From positions 1 through 39,359 of the forward strand of contig NZ_SLAP01000108.1 in the NCBI RefSeq assembly GCF_007126775.1: a stretch of 39,359 nt of DNA, written 5' to 3'. The translations under genes were made by a program, and so were the position numbers. Every line of letters starts with the position of its first letter. The first letter of the stretch is position 1. This document shows, piece by piece, positions 33,437-39,359 of this stretch. A model generated the notes under the pieces. It did not search any database, was not told where the DNA came from, and was given only the letters and a program-made list of their open reading frames with translations. The stretch is from Cecembia sp. GTDB lineage: Bacteria; Bacteroidota; Bacteroidia; Cytophagales; Cyclobacteriaceae.

Positions 33437-34843
33437 ATGAAAAAATTTTATATCGCAACATCTTTTAAAAAGCTTTTGGCTGATACGATTACTCCGGTCA
33501 GTATTTACCTTCAAGTCAGAGATCGTTTTGCTAATCCCATTCTTTTGGAAAGCTCAGATTATCATGGGCAGGAAAATAGCTATTCCTATATTTGCTTTAA
33601 TCCATTGTCCTCATTTTCATTTAACAATGGCATGATCAAAGAGTCCCTTCCTAATGGACAAAATATCAGCTATCAAGTTGATGGACAAAGAAAATTGATT
33701 TCTTGCTTAAGGGATTTCGCCAATAAGTTTAATGACGATAATGGGAATCATAAATTCATCAGTAATGGCTTATTTGGTTATGTACAATATGATTCTGTGG
33801 CCTACTTTGAGGATATCAAGCTGACCAAATCCACAGCAGATAACGTCCCCATGCTTCATTATGCGATTTATCAACATGTGATCGTGGTGGATCACTTCAA
33901 AAATGAAATGTATCTTTTTGAACATCAGGTTGAAGGATATGAAAAAGAAGCAGCGCTTGGTCAAATAGAAACGCTGCTAAACAGTAAGAATATCCCGAAT
34001 TATTCATTCAGGATGGTAGAAGAAGAGTACTCTAACTATACTGATGAGGAGTTCTTGGATATATTGAAGAAAGGGCAGGAGCATTGTTTTCGTGGAGACG
34101 TATTTCAAATAGTACTTTCAAGGAGGTTTACAACCAAATTCAAAGGGGATGAATTCAATGTTTACAGATCTCTCCGTTCTGTTAACCCATCTCCTTACCT
34201 TTTCTATTTCGATTATGGATCCTATAAGGTTTTCGGGAGTTCTCCTGAAGCACAGATTGTGGTCAAAAACCACAAAGCAACAATTTATCCCATTGCAGGA
34301 ACTTTCAAAAGAACAGGAAATGATAAGGCCGATGCAGCCTTGGCCATGAAGCTTTATGATGATCCCAAAGAAAATTCAGAGCATGTTATGTTGGTGGATT
34401 TGGCTAGAAATGATCTGAGTAGAACCTCAGAAAAGGTAGAGGTGGAGGTCTTTAAGGAGATTCAATATTATTCCCACGTGATTCATTTAGTGTCCAAAGT
34501 AACCGGCACTTTACCGGAAAATGCCAATCCACTACAACTGGTTGCTGACACTTTCCCAGCAGGCACATTGTCCGGAGCGCCTAAATACCGGGCGATGCAG
34601 TTGATTGATGAGCTTGAAAACATTCCAAGAAAATTTTATGGAGGAGCCATTGGATTTTTGGGATTCAATGGGGATTTCAATCATGCCATATTGATAAGGT
34701 CTTTTGTTTCTGAAGGCAATGAACTGAGGTTTCAGGCAGGGGCAGGGGTGGTAGCCAAGTCCTCCATTGCTTCAGAGTTACAAGAAGTTTCCAATAAATT
34801 GGAAGCCTTGAGAGTGGCATTAAAAGCGGCGGAAGCCATCTAA
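33437..34843 (+). CDS. trpE: Anthranilate synthase component I
   Basis: The 468-residue protein turns chorismate into anthranilate with ammonia from TrpG. The tryptophan-binding feedback motif LLESSDYHG is near residue 35. The chorismate-binding domain has FQIVLSRRF, PSPYLFYFDYG, IYPIAGTFKRTG, DLARNDL and PAGTLSGAPKYRAM. I chose ATG 33437 because the frame opens upstream at TTG 33392, which falls inside the attenuator terminator and would add 15 residues with no homology. It is the first structural gene of the operon, 13 bases past the terminator run. Confidence 0.97.
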   Translation: MKKFYIATSFKKLLADTITPVSIYLQVRDRFANPILLESSDYHGQENSYSYICFNPLSSFSFNNGMIKESLPNGQNISYQVDGQRKLISCLRDFANKFNDDNGNHKFISNGLFGYVQYDSVAYFEDIKLTKSTADNVPMLHYAIYQHVIVVDHFKNEMYLFEHQVEGYEKEAALGQIETLLNSKNIPNYSFRMVEEEYSNYTDEEFLDILKKGQEHCFRGDVFQIVLSRRFTTKFKGDEFNVYRSLRSVNPSPYLFYFDYGSYKVFGSSPEAQIVVKNHKATIYPIAGTFKRTGNDKADAALAMKLYDDPKENSEHVMLVDLARNDLSRTSEKVEVEVFKEIQYYSHVIHLVSKVTGTLPENANPLQLVADTFPAGTLSGAPKYRAMQLIDELENIPRKFYGGAIGFLGFNGDFNHAILIRSFVSEGNELRFQAGAGVVAKSSIASELQEVSNKLEALRVALKAAEAI

Positions 34844-34890
34844 ACTCCTGTTGGACAAAAGGTATTTGTTTAAAAATTTTATTTGGATAA

Positions 34891-35457
34891 ATGAAAATTT
34901 TGGTACTTGATAATTACGACTCTTTCACTTACAATTTGGTATACATCGTTCGTCAACTTGGCTACGGGAACCAAATGGAAATCTTTAGGAATGATAAAAT
35001 CAGCCTGGAAGAAGTGAAGCATTACGATAAGATTTTATTGTCTCCAGGACCGGGAATTCCCGCTGAGGCGGGAATAATGCCCCAATTGATAAAGGATTAT
35101 GGGATGTCCAAGGATATATTGGGGATTTGTCTGGGGAATCAGGCAATTGGAGAGGCATTTGGAGCTGGTCTTATCAATCTTTCAGAAGTAGTGCACGGTA
35201 TTGCATCTGAAGTCCAGGTAAAAGCCGATTTGCTTTTCGAAGGATTGCCTATGACTTTTCGTGTGGGCAGGTACCATTCCTGGGTTATTGATGAACAGTT
35301 TTTGCCCTCAGAATTAGAAATTATTGCCAGGACACCGGATCAACAAATCATGGGAGTCAGGCATAAACAGCTGGCAATAAGGGGACTTCAGTTTCACCCA
35401 GAATCCATATTGACCGAACATGGTGTAGAAATGATGAGAAATTGGCTGGAAAGCTAA
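34891..35457 (+). CDS. trpG: Anthranilate synthase component II (glutamine amidotransferase)
   Basis: The 188-residue class I amidotransferase supplies ammonia to TrpE from glutamine. The triad is Cys80 in LGICLGNQAIG, His169 and Glu171 in FHPES. LVLDNYDSFTYN opens the fold, and the oxyanion region SPGPGIP is intact. The Asn after GICLG replaces the frequent His, a mild variant. It could also serve para-aminobenzoate synthesis, since PabA is a close relative, but the trp context decides. It follows trpE by 47 bases. Confidence 0.95.
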   Translation: MKILVLDNYDSFTYNLVYIVRQLGYGNQMEIFRNDKISLEEVKHYDKILLSPGPGIPAEAGIMPQLIKDYGMSKDILGICLGNQAIGEAFGAGLINLSEVVHGIASEVQVKADLLFEGLPMTFRVGRYHSWVIDEQFLPSELEIIARTPDQQIMGVRHKQLAIRGLQFHPESILTEHGVEMMRNWLES

Positions 35458-35568
35458 AGAGAAGGATTTCAAAAGTTTGAATTCAAATTTCTAGATAATA
35501 AAGCGTTGGGAAAATAATGAATCCCTGAAATGATCATATTAAAGTAACCGATAGAACCATAAATATCC

Positions 35569-36582
35569 ATGAAAGAGATATTGAATCATTTGATTGAGCA
35601 CCGCACCCTTTCCAAAGAACAGGCAAGGGAGGTCTTAAAAAACATTGCTACTGGAGGCTATAACCAAAGTCAGATTGCTGCCTTTCTTACAGTGTATTTG
35701 ATGCGCAGTATTACAGTTGAGGAGTTATCCGGGTTTAGGGAAGCCATGTTGGAGTTATGCATTCCTGTGGAAATTTCAGAATATGATGCCATGGACCTTT
35801 GTGGTACAGGTGGCGACGGTAAAGATACTTTTAATATATCAACCTTGGCATCATTTATAGTGGCTGGAGCCGGACAGAATGTTGCCAAACATGGCAATAC
35901 AGGAGTTTCTTCAATTTGTGGATCATCCAACCTTTTGGCCCATTTTGGCTATGAGTTCACCAATGATCCTGATAAAATCAGAAAAAGTTTGGATGAGGCG
36001 GGGATTTGTTTTTTGCATGCGCCGTTGTTTCATCCAGCTATGAAAAATGTGGGTCCAATACGTAAAGAACTGGGTGTCAAAACTTTTTTCAATATGCTAG
36101 GCCCCATGGTAAACCCAAGTTTCCCTAAAAAACAGTTGGTGGGAGTTTTCAGTCTTGAATTGGCCCGGTTGTACGCGTATCTCTATCAAGAACATGATGG
36201 CAGGTTCAGTATACTGCACGCTTTGGATGGCTATGATGAAATTTCTCTCACAGGGGATTTTAAAATGATTTCTAATGAGGGAGAAAAGCTTTATAGCCCA
36301 GATTCAATAGGAATGCCATTAATTGAACCTGAAAGTATCGCAGGTGGTGCAACTGTGGAAGCATCTGCCAAAATTTTTGAACAGATCCTCAAAGGGCAAG
36401 GTTCTAAGGAGCAGAATGCCGTCGTACTCGCCAATGCCGCGGCTGCCTTAATCACAGCTGATAATAAGCTCGGTTTTGACCAGGCAATCGAAAAGGCAAG
36501 TGCTTCTCTTTACTCGGGTAAGGCTTTGGCCGTTTTCAAAGCGCTTGTCAATCCAAAAACCAAAATTTCAATTTCAAGTTGA
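35569..36582 (+). CDS. trpD: Anthranilate phosphoribosyltransferase
   Basis: The 337-residue enzyme attaches phosphoribosyl pyrophosphate to anthranilate. The PRPP loop GTGGDGKDTFNIST starts at residue 79, followed by KHGNTGVSSICGSSNLL and the anthranilate-contact region PAMKNVGPIRKELGVKTFFNMLGP. Length is normal. A gap of 111 bases separates it from trpG; it holds the palindrome TTTGAATTCAAA (35476-35487) but no clear promoter. trpC begins one base after its stop. Confidence 0.97.
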   Translation: MKEILNHLIEHRTLSKEQAREVLKNIATGGYNQSQIAAFLTVYLMRSITVEELSGFREAMLELCIPVEISEYDAMDLCGTGGDGKDTFNISTLASFIVAGAGQNVAKHGNTGVSSICGSSNLLAHFGYEFTNDPDKIRKSLDEAGICFLHAPLFHPAMKNVGPIRKELGVKTFFNMLGPMVNPSFPKKQLVGVFSLELARLYAYLYQEHDGRFSILHALDGYDEISLTGDFKMISNEGEKLYSPDSIGMPLIEPESIAGGATVEASAKIFEQILKGQGSKEQNAVVLANAAAALITADNKLGFDQAIEKASASLYSGKALAVFKALVNPKTKISISS

Positions 36583-36583
36583 T

Positions 36584-37405
36584 ATGAATATACTGGATAA
36601 AATCATTGCACATAAAAAGGCCGAAGTGGCCGAAAAAAAGAGTTTAGTGCCCACAAAGCTCCTCGAAAAGAGCGTATATTTCAATTCACAGGCAGTCTCT
36701 ATGAAGAAATATATCCAAAGGGAAGATAAAACAGGTATTATTGCCGAATTCAAAAGAAAATCCCCTTCCAAAGGAAATATCAATGTCAGCGCTTCAGTAG
36801 AAGCTGTGACTATAGGTTATATGCAGGCAGGTGCTTCGGCGCTTTCCATCCTTACTGATAATGATTTTTTTGGCGGTAAAAATGAAGATCTTAGTTTGGC
36901 AAGAAAGTTTAATTTCTGTCCGATTTTAAGAAAAGATTTCATAGTCGATGAATACCAGGTAATTGAAGCAAAATCCATAGGAGCAGACTGTATTCTTTTG
37001 ATTGCGGCAGCACTCGAACCCAAAAGGATAAACGAACTGGCCTATTTTGCACACAGTCTTGGGTTGGAAGTTTTAATGGAAGTGCATGACGGGGAAGAAT
37101 TGGAAAGGAGTCTCAATGAACATTTGGACCTGGTGGGAGTCAATAATAGGAGCCTAAAAACTTTTGATGTTTCTTTAGATACTTCCTTTGGTCTGGTGAA
37201 TAAAATTCCATCTGAATTTTTAAAAATATCCGAAAGTGGAATATCTCAGCCAGACACGCTTGTTGAATTAAAAAAAGCTGGATATGATGGATTTTTGATA
37301 GGAGAAAATTTCATGAAATCAGGAAGACCTCAGCAGGCAGCACTTAATTTCATGAATGCTTACAGGAAAATACTTAAAAAAGAAGGAACCACGATCGCCT
37401 CATGA
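36584..37405 (+). CDS. trpC: Indole-3-glycerol phosphate synthase
   Basis: The 273-residue TIM barrel closes the indole ring. Catalytic lysine region IAEFKRKSPSKG is near residue 55, followed by GASALSILTDNDFFGG, PILRKDFIVDEYQ with the second Lys, and ESGISQPDT and the phosphate-binding GFLIGENFM. I chose ATG 36584, immediately after the trpD stop, instead of a TTG at 36476 that would overlap trpD by 107 bases and add 36 residues of unrelated sequence. It overlaps trpF by 4 bases (ATGA). Confidence 0.97.
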   Translation: MNILDKIIAHKKAEVAEKKSLVPTKLLEKSVYFNSQAVSMKKYIQREDKTGIIAEFKRKSPSKGNINVSASVEAVTIGYMQAGASALSILTDNDFFGGKNEDLSLARKFNFCPILRKDFIVDEYQVIEAKSIGADCILLIAAALEPKRINELAYFAHSLGLEVLMEVHDGEELERSLNEHLDLVGVNNRSLKTFDVSLDTSFGLVNKIPSEFLKISESGISQPDTLVELKKAGYDGFLIGENFMKSGRPQQAALNFMNAYRKILKKEGTTIAS

Positions 37406-38037
37406 AACTCAAAGTCTGCGGTATGAAATATTTACCAAATATTCAGGAGCTCGAAGATCAGGTCAGACCTGATTGGATGGGCCTGATTTTCTACTCTCCT
37501 TCTCCCAGGTTTGTGGGTAAAAAGGTAAACCCTGAAATCGCTAAAGTTTCACTGAATAAGGTGGGGGTTTTTGTCAATGAGCCATTGACATCAATTCTGG
37601 AAAAAACGAAGCATTTTGGGCTTTCTGGCATTCAGCTTCATGGGGATGAATCAGTGGATTTGGCAAAAAAAATAAAAAGCATTACAGGGTTAGAAGTGTT
37701 TAAGGTATTCAAAGTGAAAAATAAGATTAATTGGTCTGTTATGGAGCCATTTCTTCCATGGGTAGATTATTTTCTTTTTGATACCTTCACAGAAAACCAC
37801 GGTGGAAGTGGTCAGCGTTTTGACTGGGAAGTTTTGAATGATTACCCATTTGACAAATCATTTCTTCTGAGTGGTGGTATAGGTATGGAACTTGTTGGGC
37901 AAGTTAATGATCTAAAAAAACAGCTTCCCCAAATGTTGGGGGTGGATATCAATTCAAAATTTGAGTTGGAGCCGGGCCTCAAGAATATTCCTGAAATTAG
38001 AAAATTTAAAAAGCAATTGATAAATGAAACTGCATAA
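37402..38037 (+). CDS. trpF: Phosphoribosylanthranilate isomerase
   Basis: The 211-residue TIM barrel converts phosphoribosylanthranilate to CdRP. The catalytic Cys6 is in KVCGMK at the N terminus and the general acid Asp is in [17 protein letters not shown]. The pattern GIQLHGDES and [12 protein letters not shown] complete the family signature. It is translated by overlap with trpC. Following it are 47 bases before trpB, containing no obvious terminator. Confidence 0.96.
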   Translation: MKLKVCGMKYLPNIQELEDQVRPDWMGLIFYSPSPRFVGKKVNPEIAKVSLNKVGVFVNEPLTSILEKTKHFGLSGIQLHGDESVDLAKKIKSITGLEVFKVFKVKNKINWSVMEPFLPWVDYFLFDTFTENHGGSGQRFDWEVLNDYPFDKSFLLSGGIGMELVGQVNDLKKQLPQMLGVDINSKFELEPGLKNIPEIRKFKKQLINETA

Positions 38038-38084
38038 CCTGTTGTGTTTTTCACAATATCGCGCAACTATATTCCAAAAACGAT

Positions 38085-39263
38085 ATGATTAGAGTAGATG
38101 AAAAGGGCTTTTATGGGAAATTTGGAGGGGCTTACATCCCTGAAATGTTACACCCCAATATTGATGAGTTGAAGGAGAATTATGAGCAGATAATGGCTTC
38201 AGATGAATTTCAGGTAGAATTCAGGAGTTTGCTCAAAGATTTTGTAGGGAGACCTACTCCGCTCTATTTTGCCTCCAGGTTATCGGAGAAATATGGAGTA
38301 AAGATTTACCTTAAAAGAGAGGATTTATGCCATACAGGTGCGCATAAAGTGAACAATACGGTGGGTCAGATCATCATGGCCAAAAAGTTGGGGAAGAAAA
38401 GGATCATTGCCGAAACGGGAGCAGGACAACATGGAGTAGCTACAGCCACTGTCTGTGCCTTGATGGGAATGGAATGTACCGTTTATATGGGTGCTCTGGA
38501 TATTCAAAGGCAAAGGCCTAACGTGGAGCGCATGAAAATCTTGGGCGCTAAAGTGGTGCCGGCCACATCAGGTTCTCAGACATTGAAAGACGCGACCAAT
38601 GAAGCCATGCGCCAATGGATCAATAACCCTGTGGATACGCACTACATTATAGGTTCGGTCGTAGGTCCCCATCCTTATCCAGAAATGGTGGCCAGGTTCC
38701 AATCTGTGATTTCTGAAGAAATTAAGTGGCAACTGAAGGAGAAGGAAGGTACTGAAAACCCTGATTTGGTAATTGCTTGTGTAGGGGGTGGGAGCAATGC
38801 TGCAGGGGCATTTTTCCATTATTACAATACCCCGGAAGTAAGACTGATTGCAGCAGAAGCTGCAGGTTTAGGAATAAGTTCTGGAAAATCCGCCGCTACC
38901 ACGGCATTGGGTACCCCAGGGATTCTACATGGAAGTAAAACTCTTTTGATGCAAACGGAAGATGGACAAGTAGTAGAACCACATTCCATTTCGGCAGGTT
39001 TGGATTATCCCGGCATTGGCCCTGTTCATGCCCATTTATTTGATACAGGAAGAGGAGAGTTTGTTGCAGTGGAGGATGAAGATGCCATGAAGGCGGGAAT
39101 AGAACTCAGTAGGTTGGAGGGCATTATCCCTGCTATTGAAACTGCACATGCAATCCATGCACTCACTATGATCGAATATAAAAAAGATGATATCATTGTG
39201 ATCAATCTTTCAGGCCGTGGGGACAAAGACTTGGATACTTATATCAAATGGGGAGGATATTGA
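38085..39263 (+). CDS. trpB: Tryptophan synthase beta chain
   Basis: The 392-residue PLP enzyme condenses indole with serine. The PLP Lys88 is in [11 protein letters not shown], the catalytic Glu is in AETGAGQHG, and the phosphate-binding loop is [10 protein letters not shown]. The monovalent-cation and C-terminal region (NLSGRGDKD) is intact. Length is full. This is the TrpB1 type expected to pair with TrpA. trpA is not in the window; it probably lies beyond the intergenic repeat that follows. Confidence 0.98.
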   Translation: MIRVDEKGFYGKFGGAYIPEMLHPNIDELKENYEQIMASDEFQVEFRSLLKDFVGRPTPLYFASRLSEKYGVKIYLKREDLCHTGAHKVNNTVGQIIMAKKLGKKRIIAETGAGQHGVATATVCALMGMECTVYMGALDIQRQRPNVERMKILGAKVVPATSGSQTLKDATNEAMRQWINNPVDTHYIIGSVVGPHPYPEMVARFQSVISEEIKWQLKEKEGTENPDLVIACVGGGSNAAGAFFHYYNTPEVRLIAAEAAGLGISSGKSAATTALGTPGILHGSKTLLMQTEDGQVVEPHSISAGLDYPGIGPVHAHLFDTGRGEFVAVEDEDAMKAGIELSRLEGIIPAIETAHAIHALTMIEYKKDDIIVINLSGRGDKDLDTYIKWGGY

Positions 39264-39288
39264 GAAGTGTGAAGCGAGAGCTTACAAA

Positions 39289-39304
39289 CAAGAGACAAGA
39301 ATCA
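39289..39304. repeat. Second copy of the 16-mer found after tex
   Basis: CAAGAGACAAGAATCA matches 15 of 16 bases of the segment at 10547-10562. It lies 25 bases after the trpB stop. Both copies are in non-coding DNA directly after stop codons. Confidence 0.4.
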
Positions 39305-39312
39305 TGATAAGT

Positions 39313-39345
39313 GTACCAAGTACTAAGTACAAAGTACCATGTAAC
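39313..39345. repeat. Tandem heptamer repeat after trpB
   Basis: Four units of GTACNAN follow each other: GTACCAA, GTACTAA, GTACAAA, GTACCAT, then a partial GTAAC. The run continues the 16-mer repeat above, suggesting one composite intergenic repeat. Confidence 0.65.
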
Positions 39346-39359
39346 TTCGGCTTTAAGGA

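Noticed and set aside
35476-35487. TTTGAATTCAAA palindrome between trpG and trpD as an operator
   Set aside because: Short AT-rich palindromes are expected by chance, and no promoter elements accompany it.
36476-36583. TTG-initiated extension of trpC overlapping trpD
   Set aside because: It adds 36 residues read from trpD DNA in another frame; the ATG at 36584 is adjacent to the trpD stop.
1-39359. Insertion sequences, CRISPR arrays, prophage or defence genes
   Set aside because: No transposase, integrase, direct-repeat array, nuclease or toxin-antitoxin pair was recognised anywhere in the window.

Overview
The window is a chromosomal segment of a Bacteroidetes bacterium, most likely of the order Cytophagales and close to Cyclobacteriaceae (Algoriphagus-like). 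That placement is inferred from several things seen here: small signal-peptide outer-membrane barrels, a DUF5723 protein, a rpmF/fabH/efp/accB/accC block, a three-gene pntA1-pntA2-pntB transhydrogenase, weak Shine-Dalgarno sites and promoter-like TTTG-N(18-20)-TAnnTTTG elements. No insertion sequence, prophage, CRISPR array, rRNA or tRNA was found. Most of the segment is ordinary chromosomal gene content, densely packed.

Layout. 1-6150: a small barrel protein on +, convergent with a tight - strand operon of a GH95 alpha-L-fucosidase-type enzyme, an FAD amine oxidase and a membrane-anchored carbon-nitrogen hydrolase. A TlpA-type thioredoxin lies upstream on -. 6151-8280: two tandem paralogous barrels separated by a strong terminator, then a small two-helix membrane protein. 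8281-14930: the RNA-binding protein Tex, an S9 oligopeptidase predicted to be a lipoprotein, and two NAD(P)-dependent short-chain/NmrA-type proteins. 14931-22520: a barrel protein, then a tight four-gene - strand operon of the planctomycete type: PSCyt1/DUF1549/DUF1553 lipoprotein, Tat-exported DUF1501 protein, a membrane cytochrome/LRR/FN3-associated fusion, and a SIS-domain sugar isomerase.

22485-28031: a - strand fatty-acid and translation block: proC, then YceD (DUF177)-rpmF, a terminator, then fabH-efp-accB-accC and another terminator. 28086-32423: a DUF5723 protein and the proton-translocating transhydrogenase operon. 32853-33140: an orphan small protein.

33190-39359: the tryptophan biosynthesis operon trpE-trpG-trpD-trpC-trpF-trpB on +; trpA would be expected just past the edge. 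Ahead of trpE is the most informative regulatory element in the window: a 25-codon leader ORF with three consecutive Trp codons, followed by mutually exclusive antiterminator and terminator hairpins. This is a classical ribosome-mediated trp attenuator. It also shows that trpE starts at 33437, downstream of the terminator.

Intergenic DNA after tex and after trpB shares a near-identical 16-mer, and the latter also carries tandem GTACNAN heptamers, suggesting a dispersed intergenic repeat family. I see no clearly new defence or mobile system. The planctomycete-type operon and the trp attenuator are the parts most worth following up.
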